From Orrella marina (GTDB lineage Bacteria > Pseudomonadota > Gammaproteobacteria > Burkholderiales > Burkholderiaceae_B): a stretch of DNA of 64,000 nt. A program made the position numbers and the translations under genes. Below the pieces are notes generated by a model that was given only the letters and a program-made list of their open reading frames with translations, had not been told where the DNA came from and made no database searches. Positions 47,559 to 56,598 of the stretch are shown here, piece after piece; position 1 is the stretch's first letter, and each line of letters starts with the position of its first letter. Location of the stretch: the NCBI RefSeq assembly GCF_003058465.1, contig NZ_CP028901.1, positions 3,472,001-3,536,000 of the forward strand, in the 5' to 3' direction.

Positions 47559-48359
47559 GCGTCCGTCCGTGTCGGCTGTTGATTCGAGTGCGCGTTTGAG
47601 TTTTTCCAGCCATTGACGAGAAGGTAGTGCGCGCCGGCGTTCGCTGCTGGCGTTGCCACCGAGTGCTGCCACATCGCGCAACAAGGCGTCAGCGCTCCTG
47701 TAAGTGAGCGTCAGCGTCTCCTGATCCATGACAGGATCAGCAAACCCGTGTTCGACCAGCATGTCACCAAAGTCATGCATATCCACAAAGGGCATGGTGC
47801 TTGTGTCGAGATCGGCGTCTCTCAGGGCTGCGCGTAGTTCGATCGCGGTAGCCGGGCCATAACAGCTGAAGAATGCGAGGCCTTCTGGTCGAAGTATTCT
47901 GCCCCACTCTCGAATGACATCGTGGGGCTTCGGGTGCCAGTGCAAGGCGAGATTTGACCAGACCATGTCAAGAGACTCTGGCTCGAGACCGGTGGTCGCA
48001 AGATCGGCACAGACGGTTCTGTGCTTTTGCTGACCCTTCCATCGAGAAATCCAGCGACCGAACCCCTCTAGCCTGTAGGACTTTCGCAAGGCGGCGAGCA
48101 GGCGCGGGTTGTGATCCAGGCTGATGATGTTTGCCTGCGCAAACCGGTCTCGCAAAAGTTCCGTGCGTTCCCCTGCTCCGCAGCCAGCATCCAGAACGGT
48201 CTCAGGTTGAATCCGGATCAGTTTGAGTCGCTGGCGCATGCGTTCAGCAATTTCTGCGTGCAGGAAATCACCTGATTGCGGTCTACCGCGCCGGTCGAAC
48301 TGCAGCATGACATCTTGCGCTCGAATGGCCAGATGTTTGGTGGTGGCTGAATCTGTCAT
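47442..48359 (-). CDS. BioC-like SAM methyltransferase
   Basis: 305 residues. The SAM-binding motif I is VLDAGCGAGERTELL; LDMVWSNLALHWHPKPHDVIREWGRILRPEGLAFFSCYGP is the characteristic post-motif region of malonyl-ACP methyltransferases (BioC), and the C-terminal YGHAWR is typical of the BioC branch. BioC starts biotin synthesis by masking malonyl-ACP; without other bio genes here the assignment stays tentative. It is divergent from comF and overlaps the end of the YbdK-like gene. The reading past YGHAWR (about 25 residues) falls in the overlap. Confidence 0.85.
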   Translation of the reverse strand: MTDSATTKHLAIRAQDVMLQFDRRGRPQSGDFLHAEIAERMRQRLKLIRIQPETVLDAGCGAGERTELLRDRFAQANIISLDHNPRLLAALRKSYRLEGFGRWISRWKGQQKHRTVCADLATTGLEPESLDMVWSNLALHWHPKPHDVIREWGRILRPEGLAFFSCYGPATAIELRAALRDADLDTSTMPFVDMHDFGDMLVEHGFADPVMDQETLTLTYRSADALLRDVAALGGNASSERRRALPSRQWLEKLKRALESTADTDGRLKLTIEVSYGHAWRQAIRQQGSETLISLNSLRRKGPQF

Positions 48360-48428
48360 AGTTCAAATGACGAGGGCGGCAATGTCCCTTCAAAATCTCC
48401 GGTTTGAGGAGTATTCAAGGGTGTCAGC

Positions 48429-49286
48429 ATGCGTTGGCCTTTTCGTCGATCAAGAGAGTCAGAAAGCGTAGGTGCCTTTGGGGTGGGCGCAGGGCAAAAA
48501 GTCCCGGGTCGGCTGTCCGGGCTGTTCCGTTCAGGTATGCTGGCTGCACTGTCCGGTTGGCGTTATACGGAGTGTCCACTTTGCCTGGGGCCGTCCCGCC
48601 AGGGCAGAATGTGTCAAGGGTGCCTTGAAGATACGTTTCATGTTCGACAAGCACGCAACCTGTGCATCGGTTGCTCGGACGACCTCGATGACAGGCTATA
48701 TTCTACGGCAGCTGAGAATGGTACCGTCAGACGCCGGCGTTGTCATTCATGCACAAGGGGCACAGCATCCTTTGACTGGTTGATTTGTGCGTTCGATGCC
48801 GGATTTCCCGTTGATCTGATGCTGGACCGTTTCACCGGACCGCGCACCGATCTGACGCTCGCCCCATTGATCGCAGAGCGCTTGCTGGATGCGATCAGGA
48901 TGCAACTCGATGGCAGTGTTGCTTTGCCTTCAAACTGGATTGCTCTGCCTGTCGCACCTGACAGATTGCGTGCGTGTCAATGCAGTCCTGCTCGAGAGCT
49001 TGCACAGGCGCTGGGTCGCCAAAGCCTGACACCGGTTCGTGATCGATGGCTGACTCGCTACGAGTGGATGGATGACAGCGGATCGCAGACAAGGTTTGAG
49101 GCCAGTTCGGAAGTGCGCGGGCATATCGTGACCCTCGTGCTCGACAGGATGGAGTCGCGGGAACTGGTTGAGTCGGCCGCGAACGCGCTTCGAGTGGCTG
49201 GCGCGCAACAGATCGGGGTGGTTTGTGCGGCGCGAAATTCATCTGTCTGGCACAATCACGGCCATGTATCATGTGATCCTGGTTGA
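48429..49286 (+). CDS. ComF/GntX-like protein with degenerate phosphoribosyltransferase site
   Basis: 285 residues. The N-terminal zinc-finger region has paired cysteines (CPLCLGPSRQGRMCQGC, then CIGCSDDL and CHSC), as in ComF. The PRTase half retains the general order (FDAGFPVDLMLDRF, NWIALPVAPDRLRACQCSPARELAQAL), but the PRPP-binding motif normally like VLLVDDVxTTG reads IVTLVLDRMESRE, so enzymatic PRPP binding seems lost. ComF homologues take part in DNA uptake; a zinc-binding structural role could persist. Its last 23 bases overlap trmL. Confidence 0.8.
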   Translation: MRWPFRRSRESESVGAFGVGAGQKVPGRLSGLFRSGMLAALSGWRYTECPLCLGPSRQGRMCQGCLEDTFHVRQARNLCIGCSDDLDDRLYSTAAENGTVRRRRCHSCTRGTASFDWLICAFDAGFPVDLMLDRFTGPRTDLTLAPLIAERLLDAIRMQLDGSVALPSNWIALPVAPDRLRACQCSPARELAQALGRQSLTPVRDRWLTRYEWMDDSGSQTRFEASSEVRGHIVTLVLDRMESRELVESAANALRVAGAQQIGVVCAARNSSVWHNHGHVSCDPG

Positions 49287-49734
49287 ACCCGAAATCCCGC
49301 CTAATACAGGTAATGTCATCCGACTATGTGCAAACGTCGGTGCGCAGTTGCATCTCGTCAGGCCGCTTGGGTTTGAACTCGACGACAGACGCCTGCGCCG
49401 CGCCGGACTCGACTACCACGAGTGGCAGCCTGTGCTCATACATGATTCGCTGGCAGATGCTCTGGACGCCACTGCCGCCCCTGCTGATCGCCGGTTCTGC
49501 ATGACTACGCGTGCGTCAAGGCTGATGCGCGCGGTTGAATTCAAGCCAGGCGATGTCTTTGTATTTGGACGGGAGACGGCAGGTCTTTCAGCAGAACATC
49601 TCAGTTTGTTTGAACCGCAGCAGCGATTGAGGTTGCCGATGCGTGCAGGTCAGCGTAGCCTCAACCTGTCAAACTCAGTTTCTGTCATCGTGTATGAGGC
49701 CTGGCGACAGAACGATTATCTTGACGGAGTCTGA
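49264..49734 (+). CDS. trmL: tRNA (cytidine/uridine-34-2'-O)-methyltransferase
   Basis: 156 residues, SPOUT (trefoil-knot) methyltransferase. YHVILVEPEIPPNTGNVIRLCANVGAQLHLV at the N-terminus and the C-terminal knot, FGRETAGLS with LRLPMRAGQRSLNLSNSVSVIVYEAWRQ, are signatures of TrmL, which methylates the wobble base of tRNA-Leu. The start overlaps the comF end, a coupling seen elsewhere in the order. Confidence 0.96.
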   Translation: MYHVILVEPEIPPNTGNVIRLCANVGAQLHLVRPLGFELDDRRLRRAGLDYHEWQPVLIHDSLADALDATAAPADRRFCMTTRASRLMRAVEFKPGDVFVFGRETAGLSAEHLSLFEPQQRLRLPMRAGQRSLNLSNSVSVIVYEAWRQNDYLDGV

Positions 49735-49776
49735 TCACACAAAGGATGGCGCCTGACGAACACTCGTGCTTGCACG

Positions 49777-50838
49777 TTACTCAGATTCTTGCCTGGCATC
49801 TCGTGCCATAAGTTGGGCGACGCACTGTTCGGGTGACATCGATTCGAACAGCACCCGGTTGATCGCTTGCGTGATCGGCATTGACACACCTAACGCCTGT
49901 GCTCGAGTCAGAACGGCGCGCGTGCAGCGTGCGCCCTCGGCTGTCATGCCGGCAGCGAGAACGTCCTGTGCTGACATGCCTTGCCCGATCGCAACACCAA
50001 CTTGTCTGTTACGCGAAAGGTCTCCAGTAGCCGTTAGTACCAGATCGCCGAGGCCTGTCAGTCCGGGGAATGTACTTGCGCGCGCACCGAGCGCGACTCC
50101 GAACCGAGTCATCTCGGCAAGTCCCCGAGTGATGAGCGCTGCGCGGGCATTGTTTCCGAGTTTCAGTCCATCGGAGATACCGCAGGCGATCGCCATGATA
50201 TTTTTGAGTGCGCCTCCCACGCAGACACCCATGACATCGGTCGAGCGATAGATACGAACGTTGCCTGTGTGGAGAGCATGTGTAACCGTTTCGCAAAGGG
50301 CCTGGCTCGCGCTCGCAATTGTCAGCGCGACGGGCAGATTTTGCGCAACTTCTCTGGCAAAGGAGGGACCTGACAGTGCTCCGAATGTAATCGGACGGCG
50401 AGCAGACTGCAGAGCGTACTCCACCATTTCCTGCGGCAACTCGGCGGTCTCGGCATCGAGTCCTTTGCATGTCCAGACCATGCCGGCAATCATGCCGTCG
50501 CAGGCATTGAGATAGTCAGTGATCTGCTGGCAGATTGCGCGCAATCCAGCGACGGGCGTGGCAAGAATGATCAGACCAGGATGCCGATCCTGCTGTGTTG
50601 GTGTCCAGGTAACGTGAGAAAGCGCCTGGTCCAGGTCTGGAGCATAGCCGAGTCGGGCGGGAAGGGTGATTCCTGGCAGATATCGATCATTCGTGCGCTG
50701 CGCCTGTATCGCGCGGGTTCTAGCCGGATCGCGGCCCCAAAGCAAAGTGGGTGACGTTCTGCTGGCTGCAGCAGCCAGTGCAGTTCCCCAGGCACCTGCG
50801 CCAAGCACGGCGACAGGAGGGTGATCCCCAATGCTCAT
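49777..50838 (-). CDS. gpsA: Glycerol-3-phosphate dehydrogenase (NAD(P)+)
   Basis: 353 residues. Makes sn-glycerol-3-phosphate for phospholipid synthesis. The N-terminal nucleotide loop is VLGAGAWGTALA; CKGLDAET, SGPSFAREVA, GGALKNIMAIACGISDGLKLGNNARAALITRGLAEM (with the catalytic Lys) and GLTGLGDLVLTATG are all present. ATG 50838 chosen over an in-frame ATG 54 bases upstream. Follows secB on the same strand, a usual order. Confidence 0.97.
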   Translation of the reverse strand: MSIGDHPPVAVLGAGAWGTALAAAASRTSPTLLWGRDPARTRAIQAQRTNDRYLPGITLPARLGYAPDLDQALSHVTWTPTQQDRHPGLIILATPVAGLRAICQQITDYLNACDGMIAGMVWTCKGLDAETAELPQEMVEYALQSARRPITFGALSGPSFAREVAQNLPVALTIASASQALCETVTHALHTGNVRIYRSTDVMGVCVGGALKNIMAIACGISDGLKLGNNARAALITRGLAEMTRFGVALGARASTFPGLTGLGDLVLTATGDLSRNRQVGVAIGQGMSAQDVLAAGMTAEGARCTRAVLTRAQALGVSMPITQAINRVLFESMSPEQCVAQLMARDARQESE

Positions 50839-50936
50839 GATTTGATTCCAGCGTTGATTCCAGGCGGCAGCGGTCTGGATCGGCAAGGCCACGGGGATGG
50901 GTTCATCTGGTGTGTGTGCCGATCATCCGTGCATGA

Positions 50937-51470
50937 TTACTGGCGAGTTGCACCAGGGGGCAGAATAATGCCGGAGTCTGCCTGACCATTTGTCTGGCCA
51001 CCTTGCTCTTTCTGCATCTCGGCGATGCGCTGTTGATACAGAGCCTGGAAGTTGACATCCGTCAGATGCAGGGGAGGCAGTGAAGCACGGGTGATGGCGT
51101 CTGCGACGTTCGCACGCAGATACGGGTACAGCATGGTCGGGCAGACGATGCCCAGCAAGGGATCCATTTGCTCCGCCGGGATGTTGGCCAGCTCAAAAAT
51201 TCCGCCTTGTGTTGCCTCGATCAGATACAGAACCTTGTCATTGATCTTGGTTGTGACCGTGACGGTTACTGTTGCTTCGAACATGGTGTCCGCAATCCGC
51301 TGACCACCAATGCCGATGTTGACCTCGACTGCCGGCGCTTCCTGCTCAAGGAAGATGTGCGGGGCATTAGGCATCTCCAGCGACATGTCTTTGACGTAGA
51401 CGCGCTGCAGGTTGAATGAAGGGGAGTCGGTTTGAGCACTGTTGTCAGCAGCTTTGTTCTGTTCAGCCAT
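50937..51470 (-). CDS. secB: Protein-export chaperone SecB
   Basis: 177 residues. [26 protein letters not shown] and [36 protein letters not shown] are the SecB core. Holds preproteins unfolded and passes them to SecA. A C-terminal tail of ~30 residues rich in Gln and Gly lacks the zinc-binding Cys but is otherwise normal. Between grxC and gpsA as in other beta-proteobacteria. Confidence 0.97.
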   Translation of the reverse strand: MAEQNKAADNSAQTDSPSFNLQRVYVKDMSLEMPNAPHIFLEQEAPAVEVNIGIGGQRIADTMFEATVTVTVTTKINDKVLYLIEATQGGIFELANIPAEQMDPLLGIVCPTMLYPYLRANVADAITRASLPPLHLTDVNFQALYQQRIAEMQKEQGGQTNGQADSGIILPPGATRQ

Positions 51471-51571
51471 TCGGAAATCCAGTTAAAAAAGTTCGGGGTA
51501 TGTGTGCTGTGAAGGTGTCGCGCGAGAGGTTCTGCAGAACCCGCATCGCTATGGCACATGTCATTGCCAGA

Positions 51572-51835
51572 TCAATCCTTGCCTTCAAGCAAGGGCATGA
51601 GTTGTCCTGCCCGGTCCATCGCAGCGAGCTCATCATAACCGCCAACGTGCGTGTCGCCGATGTAGATCTGGGGAACTGTCCTGCGCTTGGTGCGCTCCAT
51701 CATTTCTGTGCGCCGGGCTGTATCCTGGTCAATAAATACTTTCTCGATTGACGTGACGCCGCGTTTGGACAGCAATGCCTCTGCCATGTTGCAGTAAGGG
51801 CAATAGCCCGTGCAGTACATCAAAACGGGATTCAT
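51572..51835 (-). CDS. grxC: Glutaredoxin 3
   Basis: 87 residues. The active site is CPYC (C12, C15) preceded by another Cys at position 8; the cis-Pro motif is TVPQIYI and the glutathione-binding end is GGYDELAAMDRAG. Reduces protein and glutathione mixed disulfides. ATG 51835. Confidence 0.96.
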   Translation of the reverse strand: MNPVLMYCTGYCPYCNMAEALLSKRGVTSIEKVFIDQDTARRTEMMERTKRRTVPQIYIGDTHVGGYDELAAMDRAGQLMPLLEGKD

Positions 51836-51886
51836 TCGATCTCCTGTTGGTTGTTCAGCGCTGCGGTGTACTTGCACCGCAGCTTT

Positions 51887-52300
51887 CTATCGTTTGGTCG
51901 ATGTCGGCAGACCCGCGCTGACCCATGCGTTCAGGCCTCCTTCAAGCACAGACACGTTCGTGAATCCGGCCTGACGCAGCCTGGCTGCAGGGCCAACTGC
52001 GGTCTGGCCGCGATCGCAAGCCAGAATGATTGGTTTGTCCTTGGGCAGATTGGCCGTCTTCTTGTCCAGGTCTGCGAGAGGAATGTTACGTGATTGGGGG
52101 ATGTGACCGTTCTGGTAGGTGGCCAGAGGGCGAATATCGATCACCATTGCATTCTGCTGGTTGATCATCTGTACGGCGGCTGTCGTGCCGACCACTGAGC
52201 CCGCGCGCTTGCGCTGGATGGTTGGCCAGATCAGCATGAGACCGGACAGGATGGCCGTGCCGATCAGCATCAGGTTGTTAGTTTCCAGGAAAAAGTCCAC
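51887..52300 (-). CDS. Membrane-anchored rhodanese-domain protein (YibN-like)
   Basis: 137 residues: one N-terminal membrane helix (~8-27) and a single rhodanese domain (VIDIRPLATYQNGHIPQSRNIPL) with the active Cys C95 in LACDRGQTA. Likely a sulfur carrier or persulfide enzyme at the inner membrane. The YibN-GrxC-SecB-GpsA order is conserved in many proteobacteria, and the gene is divergent from gpmA here. Confidence 0.93.
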   Translation of the reverse strand: MDFFLETNNLMLIGTAILSGLMLIWPTIQRKRAGSVVGTTAAVQMINQQNAMVIDIRPLATYQNGHIPQSRNIPLADLDKKTANLPKDKPIILACDRGQTAVGPAARLRQAGFTNVSVLEGGLNAWVSAGLPTSTKR

Positions 52301-52389
52301 AGTTCCTCTTGAGGCAAGTGACGTCCATCACGGACAATGACAGGGATTATAAAATGAGCACACACATTTAACCGGAAACGACCACAGAC

Positions 52390-53142
52390 ATGTACAAACT
52401 CGTATTGATGCGCCATGGCGAAAGCCAGTGGAATCTGGAAAACCGATTCACCGGATGGACCGACGTTGATCTGACCGAAACAGGTCGGCAGCAAGCCTGG
52501 GAGGCTGGCAAGCTGCTTGAGCAGAAGGGGTACCAGTTTGATCTGGCGTTCACCTCTGTTCTGAAACGGGCCATTCGCACGCTCTGGATTACGCTTGACG
52601 CCATGGACCAGATGTACCTCCCTGTTCACAACAACTGGCGCCTGAACGAGCGTCATTACGGCGACCTGCAAGGTTTGAACAAGGCCGAGACCGCCGCAAA
52701 ATTCGGAGATGAACAAGTTCTGATCTGGCGTCGCGCCTATGCGATCGCGCCTGAGCCGCTCGATGAAAACGACGAACGCCATCCGAAGTTTGATCCACGT
52801 TACGCACGCCTGAGCCCGGACCAGCTACCTGCGACCGAGTGTCTCAAGGATACAGTGCATCGCGTGCTCCCGTTCTGGAACGACTCGATCGCGCCAGCGA
52901 TCAAGTCTGGACGCCGGGTGCTGGTGTCTGCGCATGGCAACAGCTTGCGAGCACTGATCAAGCACCTGGACAACGTTTCGGACGAGGATATTGTCAACAT
53001 GAATATCCCTACCGGACAGCCGCTAGTTTACGAACTTGATGAACAACTCAAGCCGTTGCGTCATTACTACCTGGCTGATCCTGCAGTGATCGAGGCAGCC
53101 ATGGCCGCGGTGGCAGCGCAGGGTAAAGCCAAGAAGGCTTGA
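52390..53142 (+). CDS. gpmA: 2,3-bisphosphoglycerate-dependent phosphoglycerate mutase
   Basis: 250 residues. [12 protein letters not shown] with the phospho-acceptor His9, [27 protein letters not shown] and [16 protein letters not shown] (second catalytic His) are canonical. Interconverts 3- and 2-phosphoglycerate. ATG 52390. Confidence 0.97.
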   Translation: MYKLVLMRHGESQWNLENRFTGWTDVDLTETGRQQAWEAGKLLEQKGYQFDLAFTSVLKRAIRTLWITLDAMDQMYLPVHNNWRLNERHYGDLQGLNKAETAAKFGDEQVLIWRRAYAIAPEPLDENDERHPKFDPRYARLSPDQLPATECLKDTVHRVLPFWNDSIAPAIKSGRRVLVSAHGNSLRALIKHLDNVSDEDIVNMNIPTGQPLVYELDEQLKPLRHYYLADPAVIEAAMAAVAAQGKAKKA

Positions 53143-53147
53143 TCAGC

Positions 53148-54356
53148 ATGATGCTGCGAACGCCTGGCAGGTTGGGATTGTGCTTGTTTGCGTGCCTGAC
53201 GCTGACTGCAACAATGGCTCAGGCCCAGCCGCGCGATCTTGAGAAGGAGAAAGCCCAGGCAGTTCAGCAGCAGCAGGCATTGCGCAACAAGCTTGAATCG
53301 TTGCAAGGTCAACTCGCGAAGACACAACAGCAGCAGAGCCGTGCCGCGGATGCCTTGCAGAGGTCGGAAGTGGCGATCTCTGCGACAGTCCGTCGCCTTG
53401 AGAAGCTTGACGTGACACTCAGGCAGTTTGAGGCGGACCTGTCTGAGACTGAGAGCCGCATCGAAGTCGTCAATGAGCAGGTTGCTCTACAAAGTGAAGC
53501 ACTGGCAAAGCAGTTGCGTGCCCAGTACAGTAGCGGTTTGAATGAGTGGAGTGCCTTGCTCGCAGGGGAGGATCCCCAGGCGCTTGGACGAGATCTGGGA
53601 TATCTCGAGTTCGTGTCACGCTCCCGAACCGAAACTATAGAAAAGTTGCGCAACAATAAGAAGGAACTTTCCGCGCTCCGGGTCGCTCAAAATGCTCAGA
53701 AAGTCTCAATTGAGCAGACAAAAGAGATGCTCGCGCAGGAGCGTGAGTTGCTGGTTCAGGAAAAAGAGCAGCGACAGAAAGTGCTGGTGCAGATTGAAAA
53801 GCAGCTTGCACAGGAACGCTCTCAAGCCAGTCAGCTGGCAAAAGATGAGGAGCGTCTCTCACGTCTGATTCAGGGACTCTCGGTCGAGATCGAGCGCTGG
53901 CGGCAGGAACAGGCTCTCAAGACTCGGGAAGCCCGCGAGGCTGCACTGGCGACCCTGCCGCAAGGGAGTGGAGTCAAGAGGGGGATGAGTCGACCTGTGC
54001 AGGGGCGTACACTTGCGAGGTTTGGCTCTAAAAGGCCTGAAGGAGGGTCCTGGCGGGGTGTCCTGCTAGATGCCAGCGAAGGTGAGCCGGTGCGGGCGGT
54101 GGCGTCAGGCACGGTTGTGTTTTCTAAATGGCTCAGGGGGTTTGGAAATATCCTGATCATTGACCATGGCGATGATTTCCTGACTGTCTATGCATACAAC
54201 CAGAGTCTGTTGAAAGATGCCGGGGATATTGTCGAGTCAGGTGATGTGGTTGCCAGTGCTGGCAATACAGGCGGTCAGCTTGAATCGGCCCTATACTTTG
54301 AACTCAGGCATCGAGGTAATCCGCTTGACCCGATGCTGTACTTTAAAAGCCAATAA
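53148..54356 (+). CDS. envC: Murein hydrolase activator EnvC (M23-domain, coiled coil)
   Basis: 402 residues with a signal peptide (ending MAQAQP), a long periplasmic coiled coil (~25-265) and a LytM/M23 domain (~285-400). The LytM strands GVLLDASEGEPVRAVASGTVVFSKWLRGFGN and ELRHRGNPLDPMLYFK are present, but the zinc-ligand histidines of active M23 peptidases are largely absent (DASEG instead of HxxxD), as in EnvC, which activates amidases at the division septum. Starts at ATG 53148, 5 bases after the gpmA stop; gpmA-envC-ctpA is a usual order. Confidence 0.94.
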   Translation: MMLRTPGRLGLCLFACLTLTATMAQAQPRDLEKEKAQAVQQQQALRNKLESLQGQLAKTQQQQSRAADALQRSEVAISATVRRLEKLDVTLRQFEADLSETESRIEVVNEQVALQSEALAKQLRAQYSSGLNEWSALLAGEDPQALGRDLGYLEFVSRSRTETIEKLRNNKKELSALRVAQNAQKVSIEQTKEMLAQERELLVQEKEQRQKVLVQIEKQLAQERSQASQLAKDEERLSRLIQGLSVEIERWRQEQALKTREAREAALATLPQGSGVKRGMSRPVQGRTLARFGSKRPEGGSWRGVLLDASEGEPVRAVASGTVVFSKWLRGFGNILIIDHGDDFLTVYAYNQSLLKDAGDIVESGDVVASAGNTGGQLESALYFELRHRGNPLDPMLYFKSQ

Positions 54357-54407
54357 GGCAGACCTGAGCCGGCAGATTGTCCGGGTCTGATCTGAAAGGA
54401 ATAATTG

Positions 54408-55817
54408 ATGACCAGTCGTCATTTGCGCAATCTTGGACTCGTTTGCTCCGGCCTTGTGGCGGGGGTCATGCTTAGCGTCGGCATTTCTGCCATGGCGCAG
54501 AAAAATTCGGCACCCTTGCCATTGGACGATTTGCGCCAGTTTTCGAATGTCTTTTCGGCTATCAAGTCGAATTATGTTGAGGATGTTACTGATCAGGATC
54601 TGATCCGCAGCGCAATTTCGGGCATGCTGACTGATCTGGATCCTCATTCTGCCTATCTTGACGAAGATGCTTTCAAGGAAATGAGGACTTCTACTCAGGG
54701 CGAGTTTGGCGGCCTGGGTATCGAAATCGGCTCCGAAGATGGCTTTGTGAAGGTCATTTCCCCTATAGAAGACACGCCGGCAGAAAGAGCTGGCATTCAG
54801 GCCGGTGACCTGATCATCAAGGTAGATGATACGTCGACCAAAGGGATGAGCCTGACCGAGGCCGTCAAGATGATGCGTGGACCGATCAAGACCCCCATCA
54901 CATTGACCGTGCTGCGGCAGGGGCAGGATCAGCCCGTGGTGGTTGAGCTGATCCGTGACACGATCAAGGTTCGCAGTGTTCGCAGCAAGATGTTGCCTGA
55001 CGACATTGGATATGTCCGGGTTGCCCAGTTCCAGGAGCGCACAGGTACTGATCTGGTGAGGCATTTGCGAGAGATCGGAGAGAAAGAGGCGCCCAAGGGG
55101 CTGATTCTTGATCTGAGAAATGACCCGGGCGGGCTGCTGTCGGGCGCGATTGGGGTGTCAGCTGCGTTTCTTGAACCCGATATGCTGGTTGTTTCGACCG
55201 ATGGCAGGATTCCGGACTCGCGTCACAAGTATCTTGCCAACCCGGTCGACTATGCACGCGGTGAGCCGGATTATCTGAAAGACATGCCAGAATGGGTCAA
55301 GACAGTACCTATGGTTGTGCTTGTGAATGCGGGCTCAGCGTCTGCGTCCGAGATTGTCGCAGGGGCCTTGCAGGATCATGATCGTGCCACCATCATGGGT
55401 AACCAGACGTTTGGCAAGGGTTCGGTCCAGGTTATTCTGCCAGTGTCACAGGACACGGCAATCAAGCTCACAACCTCACGGTACTTCACACCTAATGGCA
55501 GGTCGATTCAGGCCAAAGGGATTGAGCCGGATATTTATGTAACAGATACTCGACAGGGCAATCTGTTCACAATTGCGCGCGAAGCAGATCTTCAGCGGCA
55601 TCTGTCCAATGGTCAGGCTCAAGAAGAAAAGGCAAAGCCGAGTGGTTTCCGGCATGGTGCCAAGCCGGCTTCGGATAATGTGCCAACAGAGTTGCCCAAG
55701 CCGTTCCGGTTTGGTGAAGATGGTGATTTCCAGCTTGAACAGGCAGTCAATTTCCTGCAAGGAAAAGACGTTGATCCAGGCCCGGGTGACCCACAGGTCG
55801 CTGCCTCGAAAGACTGA
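54408..55817 (+). CDS. ctpA: Carboxyl-terminal processing protease, S41 family
   Basis: 469 residues: signal peptide (AMAQK), PDZ domain (FGGLGIEIGSEDGFVKVISPIEDTPAERAGIQAGDLIIKVD), and a tail-specific protease domain with catalytic Ser in NAGSASASEIVAGAL and Lys in TFGKGSVQ. Degrades or trims periplasmic proteins, often with an adaptor lipoprotein, in envelope maintenance. ATG 54408 follows AAAGGA; a TTG sits one codon upstream. Followed 12 bases later by the ThiF gene. Confidence 0.96.
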   Translation: MTSRHLRNLGLVCSGLVAGVMLSVGISAMAQKNSAPLPLDDLRQFSNVFSAIKSNYVEDVTDQDLIRSAISGMLTDLDPHSAYLDEDAFKEMRTSTQGEFGGLGIEIGSEDGFVKVISPIEDTPAERAGIQAGDLIIKVDDTSTKGMSLTEAVKMMRGPIKTPITLTVLRQGQDQPVVVELIRDTIKVRSVRSKMLPDDIGYVRVAQFQERTGTDLVRHLREIGEKEAPKGLILDLRNDPGGLLSGAIGVSAAFLEPDMLVVSTDGRIPDSRHKYLANPVDYARGEPDYLKDMPEWVKTVPMVVLVNAGSASASEIVAGALQDHDRATIMGNQTFGKGSVQVILPVSQDTAIKLTTSRYFTPNGRSIQAKGIEPDIYVTDTRQGNLFTIAREADLQRHLSNGQAQEEKAKPSGFRHGAKPASDNVPTELPKPFRFGEDGDFQLEQAVNFLQGKDVDPGPGDPQVAASKD

Positions 55818-55829
55818 TTGCGCCTGCAC

Positions 55830-56582
55830 ATGCATGACGAACAGCTACTGCGCTATGCCCGCCATATCCTGCTGGACGATCTTGGGATAGAAGGGCAGGC
55901 GCGTCTGCTTGACAGCCGGGTGCTGGTGGTCGGTGCAGGCGGGCTGGGATCTCCTGTCTGTCTGTATCTGGCATCAGCCGGGGTGGGGCATATCGAGGTG
56001 GCAGACGATGACCACATCGAGTTGAGCAATTTGCAACGGCAAATCATGCACACTAGTGATCGTGTGGGCATGCTGAAGGTGGAATCAGCTCGCCAGGCAA
56101 TGGTACAAATCAATCCGGATACGATCGTTACCACCCATGCGACCCGGCTCGATCAGGCGTTGCTCGACGAGAGGGTCGCACAGGTTGATCTGGTTCTGGA
56201 TTGTTGTGACAACTTTGAAACCCGTCATGCCGTCAATCGCGCTTGCGTGAGAAATCAGGTTCCTCTGGTCTCTGGTGCTGCCTTACGGTACGACGGCCAG
56301 ATTGCTGTCTACGATCCATGTGATGCTGAAAGTCCTTGCTACCACTGCCTCTTCCCGGAGGCAGAGGACGTCACCCCGACCAGTTGCGCGACGATGGGTG
56401 TTTTTGCTCCGCTCGTTGGTATTATCGGCAGTCTTCAGGCTGCCGAAGCCATCAAGGTCCTGACCGGGCTTGGTCGAACACTAAAAGGTCGGCTGGTGAT
56501 GTTCGATGTGCGTTTGATGCACTGGCATGAAGTCAAGGTCCCGCGCGACCCACACTGTCCCGTCTGTAGCGATCGCCCTTAG
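55830..56582 (+). CDS. ThiF/MoeB/HesA-family E1-like adenylyltransferase
   Basis: 250 residues. The ATP-binding motif is VVGAGGLGSPVCLYLASAGVG, then DDDHIELSNLQRQIMH. Two CxxC zinc pairs (PCYHC, CPVC) complete the MoeB/ThiF core. Adenylates the C-terminal Gly of a ubiquitin-fold sulfur carrier (MoaD or ThiS). Which carrier is unclear because no moaD or thiS gene is adjacent. ATG 55830, 12 bases after the ctpA stop; ribosome site weak. Confidence 0.95.
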   Translation: MHDEQLLRYARHILLDDLGIEGQARLLDSRVLVVGAGGLGSPVCLYLASAGVGHIEVADDDHIELSNLQRQIMHTSDRVGMLKVESARQAMVQINPDTIVTTHATRLDQALLDERVAQVDLVLDCCDNFETRHAVNRACVRNQVPLVSGAALRYDGQIAVYDPCDAESPCYHCLFPEAEDVTPTSCATMGVFAPLVGIIGSLQAAEAIKVLTGLGRTLKGRLVMFDVRLMHWHEVKVPRDPHCPVCSDRP

Positions 56583-56598
56583 CAACTGTCGCGTTTGC

